A stretch of 64,000 nt of DNA from Dendrocalamus latiflorus (lineage: Eukaryota; Streptophyta; Magnoliopsida; Poales; Poaceae): the NCBI GenBank assembly GCA_017311315.1, contig CM029664.1, forward strand, positions 26,776,554 through 26,840,553. Direction: 5' to 3'. Positions 1-13,715 of this stretch are shown one piece after another. The notes beneath the pieces are model-generated. The model saw only the letters and a list, made by a program, of their open reading frames with translations, did not search any database and was not told the DNA's origin. Numbering within the stretch: the stretch's first letter is position 1; the number at the start of each line of letters is the position of its first letter. Both the position numbers and the translations under genes were made by a program.

Positions 1-1680
1 CAAAAAAGTAATTATTATCGCCACTACCAAATCACTGTTATGGTAATGAAACACTAGTGACATATTAAGCGCATTGCTTGCATGCAAATGAAGTATACCT
101 TTTCTTGGAAATCTTGATCCACTCTACAATCCTTCCAACTGCAAAATCTCCTAAATCACAACAAAATCATCTAAAAAAACTATTACAAACACACCTTCTA
201 CTCTCTCTTTCTTTCTTCTCGGATGAGAGGGCTGAGAGTGAGGCTACCTATTTAATGTGCACGGGAAAACATTCGCGACTAATGTCCCCACGTGGGTGCA
301 CGCGGGAGCGGATGGCCGTGGAATCATATCAGTGCGTTGTCTCAGTCGGCCACTTGAGATTCCCCCTACACCCTGCTGCGCAAGCCCCCACCTATTGAGC
401 TTCCACTGCTCGGCAGGAGCTAGCATGCCTTGCCAAGCTATGGGAGCTCAACAAGCCAATCGGCCCTGCAAGCTCCCGTGCGCACTATCCATGCCGAGCT
501 CGCCTCGCTTGCTATGCCGCCCACGTTCTATCGAACTCTAGTGGCACGGCAGGTTACATGTGTTATTTACCATGCCTGCTAAGTTCCGGGACAAGACTAT
601 TTTTGCAAAACAGGCGTTGGGAGACCAATTTTTTAAAAACAATGCTACAGTGCCAAGACTGTAAACAATTCGGTACGTGCAGTAGTACTATTATATTCAC
701 TCTGTCATCTGATCCAAGCCCATGTACAGGCCACAATAGAGACAACGCATATGCTGTTTGTATATCATCAAGAATTGTACGTCAAGGGGAAAAAGAAAAG
801 ACAACGAAAGGAATTCAATTCATTTAATTAGCTAAGCTCATTATCACAATATATATCGTAATATTGTACAATCCTACAATTCTATCAAAGATAGATGATA
901 TAGATCATAATATGGATCGGCATTAGGTAATATCACAGTAAGATCGTAATTCAACTCATAAAACGTTAGGATCGGGTAAGATCATAGTAGGATCATACCC
1001 CTAACAACAAACTATATTAGCATATAAAATTTGACAATATCTATTGCTAGTTTAAGTTGCAATAGTTTAATTTACTTTGTTTTTATTGTTTACATGTTGT
1101 TCTAAGCTAAAAAAAAGTATTATCTTTGATATATTGCACTTTTAGATTATCAGTTTATTAAAAAATATTTAAATAAGTTTCAAAAATCAATCTTAATCAA
1201 TATAATATGAATAAGCGTACTCAAATTACAAAATTAAATTCAAAAATTCTATTATACACTTGCATATTTATAAATATAATTTAATTTTTATATAAAATAT
1301 ATATGCTTTTAGAAATCTGATAAAATCATGATTCTATGATCCGATTCTACGATCTGATCCCGTCAGATAAAAAATAATTCTATCTGAAATCGTGATCTGA
1401 CAACCTTGCTCCCAAGAGAATTGTAAAATATATACAAAAGTAGTACATCTATCTTGTTGGGAGAAAAGTCATGTGGCTAAGAAGAAACGTTGGCTATTTG
1501 CCATATGTGCACAAGAGTGGGATTGATGGCATCGGCATCGGCACTATATAAATATGCAAGCCAACCGACAATCAGTAATTGTTACCTAGCTAGGTAAGGT
1601 AACTAAGAAGGCCCTGGCTACAAAATATATACAGTAATGTGCCTCCAGCTAGATGTTTTGAATGAAAATATATAATGGCT
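1..1680. other. Intergenic DNA, no gene seen
   Basis: No open frame with recognisable protein similarity is visible. About 840-1410 is AT-rich and holds repeated variants of GATCATA, GATCCGATT and ATCTGA, which suggests an old degraded transposon, but no clear terminal repeats or target duplications were found. Confidence 0.4.
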
Positions 1681-3883
<2,203 letters not shown>

Positions 3884-4330
3884 TTGAAACCACCCATTCT
3901 AAGGAAAGCAGCGGGAGACCAAGAAAGAATAGGTATAAGAGATGCACCGACAAGGATAAAGGGGGAATGGGAGGAGTGAGAGACACAAATGCCTAATTTG
4001 TAAAGGTTATGAGCATCATTGGCACAGCCATAGGAAAGGTGACCCAAAACAGATCAAAACTATGCTTACTGAAAGGTAAAGATGGTTAGTCTTCATTGTT
4101 GCATATCCTGCTTCAGACAATTAACTTACAAATTTTCTTTTTTGTTTGTAGGGGACCATCAAATAAAAAAGAAGAGAACTGTTACACTAAAATCTAAATC
4201 AAGCATTGTACATTCTCCTGCAGCTACTTTTTCATCTGCTCCAACAATGACATATCGAAGGAATGACAGTTAAACTGTTCAATCCACTGGCCGGATGAAA
4301 AGGGGAAGCAAGAGTAAAAGGGGAAGCTTT
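3884..4330 (+). pseudogene. Relic of a MULE/FAR1-like transposase C-terminus
   Basis: Read on the plus strand, the stretch has an AT-hook-like segment (GRPRKNRYK) near 3915 followed by a CxxC-x-G-x-x-HHW zinc-knuckle segment (CLICKGYEHHWHSH, about 3990-4032). That arrangement is known from the C-termini of MULE transposases and the domesticated FAR1/FHY3 proteins. A small intron-like gap with GT-AG ends (4076-4151) follows. The two coding pieces lie in different frames, the last knuckle cysteine is His, and no catalytic core or SWIM domain is present. It is therefore a fragment, not a gene. Assignment rests on motif resemblance only. Confidence 0.45.
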
Positions 4331-5541
4331 TGTTTAGATACATCAGCGGGGTCTAGGTTTGTGACAAATTCTAACTAACTTGAGCAGCTGAGCATGGTCA
4401 TACCACTTCTAGCACCTGGAGAGTAAATATCACCACTTGCTAGTGAAAAGGGCCAAGGTGAAGGGTGGGAAGGGCAAGGCCATAGCCACTGCCAATGCAT
4501 CTGACAGCCCAGATATGGGGACTAGAGCAAGAGAAAGCTACTAGACTAATTTGTCAAATAAATTATTCTAGGAATGTATTTTGGTATTATAATGTCATGG
4601 ACTTATAGAATATGGGCTGTACTTGGACTTATGATGTCAACTTAGTTTGCTATTTGGTATTGTAATGTTGTGAACCTATTATGTGGAATTACTAGCTGAA
4701 TTTGGACTTATAATACCAACTTATGCTTTGCACCTATGATACAATATTATGTAGTTCAATGAGACAATAAAATAGCACAAAAATATCTAGTACCATTGAA
4801 ACATGAGATTGTTCCTTACATCATTTCTTAGATACATAGATACTCCTCTAGGCTAGCTAAACTACCTCACAATCGGTGGCATACAAGGAAATAGGCCAAG
4901 ACAGCCTCTATACAAGCCCTAAGGGCAAAATAGTCATTTCCATGATGACTTAAAGGGCAAAATAGTCATTTCTATGATGACTTAAAGGGCAAAATAGTCA
5001 TTTCCATGATGACTTAACAGCCAACTTACGACTAGATGACGGAAGTGGCACAGAGAGGCATAAGCGTAAAACTCAGTGGCATATAGAGAAGTGAAGTTTT
5101 TCTAGTGGTAAATCAGAAATTAGGCCAAGTTTCAATGGCATACAAAGAATTTTCCCTCTAGTAATATATCTATGAAGACGTGTGGCCCAGCATGCAGTGT
5201 GTAAGGCAAGCCTTGAGATAGCTAGTTATTTATGCACACATAGTTTATTACTAAGAATATGTACAATAGTATAAATAACTGTTATCTATAATATCATCCA
5301 TGTCATCTATAAACGGCACTAAAAATAACCCATACAGTGGATTGTCTTTTTACATATCTGTATAGATAGCTCCTCTATGACACAACGTGTCTTATTTCTC
5401 GTGTTATAGTTGACTTGCATAAGAGGATCAAATTCTCTATGTTCTCTCTCCTTTATATAATCTTGTGTCCTTCGTAACAAGCCTTTTAGACAGCTAACAT
5501 CACGCTATTATACATGCTCATGAATCATTGTAGCGAGCTAA
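4331..5541. other. Intergenic DNA flanking the 3' end of the Ghd7 homologue
   Basis: No coding region recognised. It contains the 32-bp tandem repeat at 4921-5016. The 3' UTR and polyadenylation region of the minus-strand gene should lie just below 5541. Confidence 0.4.
4921..5016. repeat. 32-bp tandem repeat, three copies
   Basis: Units start at 4921, 4953 and 4985 with AAGGGCAAAATAGTCATTTC. The copies are nearly identical, differing by one C/T in the middle unit. Confidence 0.9.
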
Positions 5542-7769
5542 CTATGATCGAAACCATCCAAGGTTACGCCTACTGGGATCGTAGGCCGAAGGCGGCAGCG
5601 CTGCGGCGGCATCGGGTACCTTGGCGAAGCGGCCTTTCACCCGTGGCCTCATCTCGGCGTGCGCTTTTCTGGCCGCATACCGGATTTGCTTCTCGTAGCG
5701 CCGTCTCTTCCTCTTCTCCTTGTACCTCATAACCTTCGCCTCTCTCTCCACTGTTGGATCCGACGCCAGCTGTTGGCTTGAGCCCTCCCCGTCAATCATG
5801 ATTGGCTCCTTGGGTGTTGAGCTTGCTGCATCCGCGAACGTGCTCCCACAGAATGACATCTGAAAATTTAATGAAAATTATTAGGATTATACATGTATGC
5901 ATATACATGAATAATTACTATATTATATACATACTTCAGGATATATGCATGCCTTGCATATGATGAACAAGCAATCAATACGAGTGCAATTACTGGTATA
6001 TTATTCATTGTTCACGCAGTTAGTCTAACTAACAAGTCTGATCCGTTAATCATTCATTCAGCGATCGATGCACAAAGCCTGGTTTAACTGGGCACAGCCA
6101 GCTATCTATATATGTGCATACATGTGTAATATTGCCATTCGATCCATGTATACAAGTTTAATTAATCAGGTGTATATACGTACGTATATAAAGCGCACTT
6201 CAACAAGCAGGATCCATTATTTTTTATGAACGACGCTTCAGCAGATTGTCTAGCATGTGCTTGCTTCTAACTACGACATTAATTACATCAGTAAGCATCG
6301 ATCCCCATATCCAAACTAGGATCATATCGTGTTTCCGTTTCCGCGAGATATGTTGGATCGCCCGATCTTGATCGGACAGCGGTTATCGCTCCAAGATCTT
6401 GTTTCAGTTAATCAGCTGTTAGCTTGTAAATCCCAGGAGCAAAAAACAAACAGCCAAATCGACAATTAACCACATAAAATGAGACGATGCATTGCCCGTT
6501 TCACAAATTTTGGAAAGGACTTACCACGATGATGTGGACACCAGATGGATACCGTGACAAGGTAAAAACTGGGCACATCGTCTTCACCCTATATATGCCG
6601 ATCGATTTATAATTATACACAGTATCAAAACAACTGTCCTGAAGCTAGCTAGCTTGCTAGATAGTTAACTTTTCAAGAAGTAAATAAGGATGGATCGAAT
6701 TGAAGCTCCTAGTTACATCCCTAGTTGAGAACTGAGAAGCAATGCAAAGGGACCAAAGCTAGAAATGGGAAAGGTCGGCCAAAATTTGTCCTTTTTTTAG
6801 TGGTTAGAAATATGTACGTGATAAGACAAATAAACTTGAGCGCTAGAATTTATTGTTTATCTTTCAACTTCCCCGAATTAACCTTGGCTGTTTCGACTCT
6901 CTCTGGATCTCGATCTATCTCCGATCCTCACACGCACTCATCGTATATGCATATAGCTATATATATGGAGATCAGCAATATTGTTTCTACGAGCTGGGAA
7001 ATTAGGATAACAGCAGCTAGCTGGTCAGAAATATGAGTGCTGTCAAATATATTAGAAGATCGAAAAATACTAGCCCATGCAGGTCACCATCGATCCAAGC
7101 CCAGCTGTGCAAATGGTCCAAAATTAGCGAGAATTGAGTAAGTCAATATATTAAGCACCAAATTAAATTAAGCGCGCACGCAGCTGGGACGGGTAGCTAC
7201 CACAACAAACACGTACGTACGTACGTACTCAAACACACACACACACACACACACACAGATCGAGATCGAGATCGAGAAAGAGAGAGATTAATAATATAAG
7301 AAGCAAATTAAGACTCAAGGCAATGAAAAACTCGATTGGAAGCAGTACTACTTACGATGGTGTCGCTCGCCGATGGCTCCGTTCGTCGGCCGAGGCCGAG
7401 GCCGGTGTCCACCTCACCCCTGCCAAGCGAGACCTCGAACGTGAGGCCGCCGTCGGTCCCTGCAGCAGCAGCAGCTGGGTGGTACCCAGACCCAACAAAG
7501 GGGTGAAAGGTGGAGCTGCGGTGGTGGTGGTCATCGGGCGGAGGGTCGTCGAAGAGCAAGGCGGCGACGCTTTCGTGGTCGTCGTGGTGGTGGCCGAAGC
7601 ACTGGAACTCGTGCAGAGGCAGAGCCCCCGTGGGAGGCGACGGGGGCTCATGACGGGGAAGGGGCTTGGGGGGGAAGATGGAGAAGCAGGCGCGGTGGTC
7701 GGGGTCGTGGTGGTGCGGACAGGCGGCACCGTCCACGCCGCCGCACACGCTGCATGCGGCGCCCGACAT
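5542..7769 (-). CDS. Ghd7: Ghd7-type CCT-domain flowering-time regulator (two exons)
   Basis: Exon 1 is 7769-7356 (138 codons), followed by an intron with GTAAGT donor and CAG acceptor (5860-7355, about 1.5 kb, containing CA and GATCGA microsatellites), then exon 2 at 5859-5542 (105 codons). The predicted protein is 243 aa; rice Ghd7 is similar in size and has one intron at the same place. Visible features are an N-terminal Cys/His-rich segment (CSVCGGVDGAACPHHH), the acidic HEFQCFG and LFDDPPP blocks, LTFEVSLGRG, the GSTFADAASS segment that opens exon 2, and a complete basic CCT domain at about residues 176-219 (EREAKVMRYKEKRKRRRYEK onward). Known Ghd7 proteins are nuclear repressors of flowering in long days, acting with NF-Y and Hd1-type partners and controlling height and grain number. 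Both splice junctions and the reading frame are intact. The start is the first ATG and matches the family N-terminus. The main oddity is the CACTA element just upstream. Confidence 0.9.
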
Positions 7770-8002
7770 GGATGGCTCTCTATCGATTTGTATATATATG
7801 TGTGTAAATTTGTTTAATTACGGCCTGCGGCAAGCTGGAATTGAAGAAGTGGTCGTCGTTTGTGCTGTGTTGTGTGTGGAGTGGAGGAGAGGCTAGAACT
7901 GAACAAGCTCTAGCTCTTGCTAGGGTTTGTCTTGTCTTGTGCTGCTTCCTGCATAGCAACGCAAGCAAGCAAGCGGCCCGCCGGATCGGACATCGGAGGG
8001 GG

Positions 8003-8010
8003 CTAAATAA
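8003..8010 (-). promoter_or_regulatory. Possible TATA-like element of the Ghd7 homologue
   Basis: On the minus strand this reads TTATTTAG, about 235 bp upstream of the ATG. It would leave a 5' UTR of roughly 200 nt. It is a weak match, so the transcription start is uncertain. Confidence 0.35.
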
Positions 8011-8086
8011 GTGAAGGCAAAGGCGGATTAAAGCAGCAGCAGCCAATGGCCTCGCCAGAATAGGTTTGTGTGATCCCTGGATTTCT

Positions 8087-8092
8087 CACGTG
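8087..8092. promoter_or_regulatory. G-box CACGTG in the Ghd7 upstream region
   Basis: A perfect palindromic CACGTG lies about 320 bp upstream of the ATG, between the TATA-like site and the CACTA insertion. G-boxes bind bHLH (PIF-type) and bZIP factors. Use by this gene is inference. A CCAAT box on the minus strand lies nearby (about 8146-8153). Confidence 0.5.
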
Positions 8093-8341
8093 GACGATCC
8101 GCAGCCATCTTTTCTCCTTGTCGGGAGGGAGATAATTTGGCGCCTTCCCATTGGTCGCCCCACTGCCAAGGGATCTCCAAGGATCTTCTGCACATGCACA
8201 ACTCACACCTTGTCGGGAGCGAGGGGCTGATTGGTTTGATGCCTAAATTTAGCCCTGCCACAGTTCGAATTTAATATTATGCAAATTAATAGCAGTGGAA
8301 TTATTTCCGAGTACAAATGCTAACACTACTACAGAAAAGGT

Positions 8342-8565
8342 CATCACAGACGGTTCGAAAACGTCATCACAGACGGTTTTGTGAACCGTCTGTATTTATA
8401 GGTCAGTGATAATCGAAGGTCATCACAGACGGTTTTCGAACCATCTGTGTAAAAACCGTCTGTGATAGCTGATAATCATAGACGATTTTTAGTTAAAAAT
8501 CATCTGTGATTATAGCTATTACAGACGATTTTTACTCAAAAACCGTCTGTGATATTCCCTTCAAC
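8342..8565. repeat. Left subterminal repeat array of the CACTA element
   Basis: Repeated TCACAGACGGTT and its reverse complement in alternating orientation form short hairpins. In CACTA elements such subterminal motifs are the binding sites for the element-encoded DNA-binding protein. The function here is from family knowledge. Confidence 0.85.
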
Positions 8566-9049
8566 CCCTAAATATATTTCTGTTTTTTGGCTAGCCTCAG
8601 GAAATGCTAGCCATGCCCTCTGAAACAAGCAGATAATCACAGACATAAAACATATACAATTCACACATCTCATTTCATTTTAGATACATTTCACATCTCA
8701 ATTCATTTCACAGACATAAAACATCCAATTGACAACGCACTTCATTTCACAAACATAAAGCATCCATTTCGCAAATCAATTAATTGAATTGAAATAAAAT
8801 ATCCATTAACAAATACACAATTACAAAAGATCTACACTGCATTTGCACTTAGAATTACAATAAAAAATCATTCTGCGCAGTGGAACTCTCCATCTGATCT
8901 TATGACTTTAGTCCACAAAAACCAAACTAACTCTCCTCGAATTTTTGCAAAGTCCGGCTGTGTCAATGCAGATGCAGAGATGGGCGCAGCCTGTCGATAG
9001 GAATATCAACGCGCGTACATATAAAACCTAACATGTATGAAATAAATGT

Positions 9050-11822
9050 GGGAAGATTGACAAAGCTTAGAATTGGTGATCTTGGTGGAATCGAGGAGTA
9101 GTCTCATATGGTGGCACACGTAGTATCCACACGTGTTGCCCGGCTGTTGCTGGTGGCACTGCAAAAAATAGAATGTGTTAAATCAAGAGGCATTACTACT
9201 AAGTGTTGTATATGATTAATTAATGTGTAGCTAGCGAATACCCAAAAATTGCGAGTATGTTTCAAGGGCTTGGCCCCTGTCGTCGAGCCACGTGTTTTCA
9301 ACGTATGTGACGAACGACCTTCGTTATTCGAAATAGTTAGATTAGTCATTCGGAAGGAAAGAAAGAGTACAATGTACAATGTACTTACCTAACGAGTATT
9401 TGGGCGATAGCTGTGTACTTGGATTTGTTCTTACTTAGAGAATCAAGGTATATAGCCTTGTTCCATTTTGATATAATTACAATTACAATCCAATGGAAGT
9501 GCTCATTGTATGGCATAAGAACAAATTCCTTATCTTGGTGAGCCAGCAGTGCTTGTGTAATATAGTTCTCGACGAAGGATGCATCCTCGTTGATGGTATC
9601 AATGGCGACCAAGCGTGGGTCCAGGAAACCAATTGGTGATTTCGATTATCTAGCTTCGGTCAGCATGAATCTATATATATACACAGAAAAGCAACAAATT
9701 GTGACATATATTGGTATTGCGTGAACAGAAACTGTGATTGTACAGACTTACAGCGTCCAGCATCGAACGAGTGAGGCGTCGAGAGCGTTGAGCGTGAAAA
9801 GTTCAAATATATCGTCAAAGATCGCCGCGAAGACACATTCGTGAGCTTCGTGCACGAAATGTTCCGGCTTGAATTTGACAGTGATACCTGAGCGCCGTTC
9901 TGCCTCTGGCCTATTGGACTGTTCCATATACCAAGCGTGGAATCTTTGGCAACCAAGTCCTAATTTTAAGAGGTGCTCGTCCGGGAATATCATCGGCTCG
10001 CCTAGCACGAATTTGTGGGACAATGGCAGATACGGGATATCGTCATCATCCTTCGTCTTTGATTTGCCATGGCCACTGCCTCGACTGTAGGTCGGCTTTG
10101 TGGTAGTCGACTGTAATAGTACAGACGGTGCAAGTTGCTTTGCCGAGAATAGCACCCGTGGAGATAGCACTGGTGCAGGTCGCTCTACTTCGCACTGCCC
10201 TTTTGGAGATGGCACCAATGCATGTTGCTCTGGTTCGCACTGCCCTTCTGGTCCTGCCACCGGTGAAGAAGCCTCCAGGGAGATGTCGCTTTTGGGCCAC
10301 TGGATGAATGTTCCAATGGCCTGCCCTAGATTCACGATCTCGTCGTTGGGGGGCTTCGATAGCGGGACGACCTCAAAATTGACATGCACACCATCCACAT
10401 TAACTTTTGCGAAGCCTGGCGCTAAAGCTTGACCGTGCAGCATGGCCCCGATACCAGACGGATATGCCTGGCCCCAAGCAGCGTGCAAGGGAACGGAGGC
10501 ATATCTCACTTAGAGCCTGCACTTCGTAGGCTCCTACATAACGATACAGAATTAGCTAGTTGAATAGGCATATCAATAGAGCAAGTATTCGAGAGATAAT
10601 AATTATTACCAGGATGTCGTCCACAGAAAATCTGGCATCGGTTTGCGCGCGTCGGATTGGACGCGCAACTACTCGGACGGTTGTGCGGGCTAGCTAGCAC
10701 AGGAGCGGTGGCGGCGGCCTGCTGACTTTCTGTCTGTTTTCGCACCTCATCTCGGACTACACCAGCCAGCTCATCCATTAGCTCCTCTCTAAGAGATGCC
10801 TTGATCTCTTCTCGTAGGAGTGCGTCACGCTCGGCTTTGTTTCTCTTCCTGCGCCGATACATGTCGGAGTCATCTTGGAAACCATATTTCCAAGGAACGT
10901 AAAGCCCAAGGCCTCTCGTACGGCCCGGGTGCTCCTTGTTTCCCAGGGCCGCGGAGAGCATATCATTCTCCCTTGTTCTCTGGAATGATCCCAGGGTAGT
11001 TTCAAAACTCAGCTCTTCCTGCAAGAGCACGACATGTCATTTCACTTCGTACGAAGTTGTGGAATAATTACAAGCTACGTAGTTCGATCGATATCTTACC
11101 AGGCGCTCGGACACTTGCTGGTCTGCAGGGTTTCGAAAGGATACGTCCCCCGATGTCGTTGTGGATGACCTTGCTCTAATCCAATTTCGAGCGCGGTCAT
11201 CCGGGATATTGGCAAATGGCGGGACGGTGTCCTGCAGGGCTGCCTGGTCGTCCTCGCTCCTCCACTGCGGGATTTTACCCGCATACCCAGCTGTGCCAAG
11301 TCTGTGGGGGTGTGTGTTTTTTGCTTGGAGGGCCTTGTGCGCCGCACTTGTACTTTTGAAATCTTCGGTCGTCTTCGAAGCCTTGAACTCTTCCCATTGT
11401 GGTTCCAGGAATGGGTATTTATGAAAGGGCGTTTCGTCTTTCTCCACGTAGTCCTTGACAAGCTTGCTCTTGAAGTTCTTCCATGCTTTGCACGCCCCTA
11501 GGAAGGCTTGTCGTTGCACGGCGTCTTGGTGTTCTTCTGGGATCTCGAACGATGCCAAAATTTCTGTCCACAGCTCTCTTTTCCGAGTCGCAGGCACGTC
11601 CTTCCACGAATTGAATGTGATCTCAATTCGTTCTCGTGCAACGATTCCAATCATGCTCTTCCATGCGCTTGCTGCTTTGCGAGGAAGGAGAGGGACCCCA
11701 GATACATCGACATGTGTGATGGTAAATCGGCCCTCAGGCTTCTTCGATAGCCCCCTTCCTTGGCGTCTTGATTTTGAAGCGGACGCCTCCGGCGATGGTG
11801 TTAAAGAATGCGCGGATGACAT
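9050..11822 (-). pseudogene. CACTA ORF2 with Ulp1-like C48 protease domain, broken
   Basis: The exon model is 11822-11100, 11018-10610, 10533-9752, then an exon starting near 9664 (after TATATAG) and ending near 9389, one covering about 9245-9380, and one from 9158. Exon 1 carries a charged helical segment (TFNSWKDVPATRKRELW). Exon 2 carries HPGRTRGLGLYVPWKYGF, typical of CACTA ORF2. Later exons give GFLDPRLVAID and a Ulp1/SENP-like catalytic region: HW (His) and YLDSL (Asp) near 9440-9500, and QQPGNTCGYYVCHHM (Gln and Cys) at 9158-9110. Catalytic residues are therefore still readable. Breaks are a one-base insertion near 10645, in-frame TAA at 10510-10512 and in-frame TAA at 9646-9648. Related ORF2 products are thought to capture host SUMO-protease domains; the role in transposition is unclear. 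Confidence 0.75.
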
Positions 11823-11831
11823 TTTGCTCAA

Positions 11832-12011
11832 TTTGTGGGTCTATTAGAATAAGATAAGAAAGTGCCATACCATAAGATAAGAAAGTGCAATATCTATATA
11901 TTTCGCTCAATATAGGCGATTACAATACATATATATGTGTGTATATACATACATACATATACATATATCTACCTACATATATACATATATAGAATCAATA
12001 TCTATCTATTA
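11832..12011. other. AT-rich spacer between CACTA ORF2 and repeat arrays
   Basis: Low-complexity ATATAC/ACATAT-rich sequence, probably the ORF2 promoter side. No specific signal identified. Confidence 0.4.
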
Positions 12012-12404
12012 TTACTACAAGGTCTCTAAACAAAGTTCTATGAAGCAAATGACACAAACTAGTGTATCCGGTTCATTGAACAGGATACACTAGAGTGTGT
12101 CACTTGCTTCATGCCCCTTGAAGGTCTATGTGGCATATACTATTACTATAAGGTCTCTAAACAAAGTTCTATGAAACAAATGACACAAACTAGTGTACCC
12201 GGTTCATTGAACAGGGAACACTAGAGTGTGTCACTTGCTTCATGCCCTTTGAAGGTCTATGTGGCATATACTATTACTACAAGGTCTCTAAATAAAGTTC
12301 TATGAAGCAAATGACACAAACTAGTGTATCAGGTTCATTGAACAAGATACACTAGAATGTGTTACTTACTTCATGCCCTTTGAAGGTCTATGTGGCATAT
12401 ATAT
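12012..12404. repeat. 131-bp tandem repeat x3, each unit a perfect-sized hairpin
   Basis: Units start at 12012, 12143 and 12274. Each unit contains a 30-bp arm (in unit 1, 12040-12069, beginning ATGAAGCAAATGACAC) and its imperfect inverted copy (12083-12112), separated by a 13-nt loop. Substitutions between units are few. Confidence 0.9.
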
Positions 12405-12868
12405 ATGAAGCAACAAGCATCAATAATAGAATCAATAACAGTCTAAACATGAATATGTATGACAATGTAAAAGGCATGTATCAATTAAGACTAGCAACAA
12501 GCTCAAGTTTTAATTGATTAATTTGTGCTCTCAAATTGTAGGGTTGCACAAGATTAATCTTGGCCGTCCCGCTACTAAATCATATACTCTTCCTTGATTG
12601 GTTATGTCAAATAATGAATTCAGTCTTTTGAGCTCTAGATACAAACTCTACAATCTCAAGATCAAGATATATTCAACATGCATATATTCAGACATCAGTA
12701 TTCATACAGATCAAGACCATACAAGTTATCTTTACCCAATAATTCAGTCTTTTAACTTGTCAAGATTAAATCCTAACAGATCAATTTAATATCTTTGCCC
12801 AATAATTCAGTCTATAACCTGAAAACTGCATGAACCGACAGCTATTAGAGCTCAAAGACTGAATGAAC
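12405..12868. other. CACTA interior, no coding sequence recognised
   Basis: AT-rich sequence with repeated CCCAATAATTCAGTCT phrases (about 12735 and 12798). No gene seen. Confidence 0.4.
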
Positions 12869-13036
12869 CAATCTCAGTATATGAATTTATCATCATCGAG
12901 CAACTGTAAATCCCACAGGCAATCTCAGTATATGAATTTATCATCATCGAGCAACTGTAAATCCCACAGGCAATCTCAGTATATGAATTTATCATCATCG
13001 AGCAACTGTAAATCCCACAGGCAATCTCAGTATATG
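12869..13036. repeat. 51-bp tandem repeat, three units plus a partial one
   Basis: Units start at 12869, 12920, 12971 and (partial) 13022 with CAATCTCAGTATATG. The copies are identical by eye. The period is a multiple of three, so frames stay open across it in both strands. Confidence 0.95.
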
Positions 13037-13043
13037 GAAGATT

Positions 13044-13379
13044 AACAAACTTGCACAGGGGAGGTGGCCGGCGAGGGCTCGGGGAGGCGACGGGCTCGGG
13101 GGAGGCAGCGACGGGCTCGAGGGAGGCGGCGACGGGCTCGAGGGAGGCGGTGCCACGCTCGCTCGGGGGAGGCGACGAGCTCAAGGGAGGCGACTCGGGG
13201 AGGCGACGGGCTCGGGGGAGGCGACTCGGGAAGGCGGCGACGCGCTCGGGGGAGGCGACTCGAGGAGGCGACGGGCTCGAGGGAGGCGGCGATGGGCTCG
13301 GGGGAGGCAGCGATGCGCTCGAGGAGGCAGCGACGGGCTCAGGGGAGGCGACGGAGGAGCGAGGAGGCGGCGAGATTTA
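13044..13379. repeat. GC-rich imperfect repeat (GGGCTCGGGGGAGGCGACG-like)
   Basis: About fifteen imperfect copies of an approximately 21-bp purine-rich G motif. Composition is strikingly different from the AT-rich flanks. Long frames here are repeat artefacts. Confidence 0.85.
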
Positions 13380-13431
13380 GTAAGTGCAGGATACGTGGAA
13401 AACCCTAGACAGGGGGTATATGTAGGAGGTT

Positions 13432-13490
13432 TATCACAGACGGTTCTTACTTTAGAACCGTCTGTGATAAGCCCCCCGACTGTAGTAATT
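13432..13490. repeat. Internal CACTA terminus-like palindrome
   Basis: The hairpin TATCACAGACGGTTC / GAACCGTCTGTGATA is the element's subterminal motif but sits far inside it. It is followed by GACTGTAGTAATT, resembling a decayed 3' terminus (CTGTAGTAGTG). It may mark the edge of a nested non-autonomous copy whose other end was not found. Confidence 0.5.
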
Positions 13491-13715
13491 AAGACAACAC
13501 CAACCAGCTGCTGCGCATTCATATACACAACACAAATTAACCAGCTGCATTCATATACAACACCAACCAGCATAAATGCAAATTCACATATACACAATGT
13601 ATTTCTTCACACATTTTCACATATACATAAATGTAAATTCACAAATACATCACACACATGCATTGTTGTATACATAAATGTAAATTCACAAATACATCAC
13701 ACACATGCATATTTC

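Noticed and set aside
7323..7817. Long plus-strand frames opposite exon 1 of the Ghd7 homologue
   Set aside because: They are antisense shadows of a GC-rich exon; the minus-strand frame has family motifs and correct splice sites.
12869..13036. Possible CRISPR-like array (51-bp regular repeats)
   Set aside because: There are no spacers: the units are directly contiguous and identical, and this is a plant genome.
13051..13597. Arg/Gly/Ala-rich frames over 100 codons in the CACTA element
   Set aside because: They arise from a ~21-bp GC-rich repeat read in several frames and show no domain.
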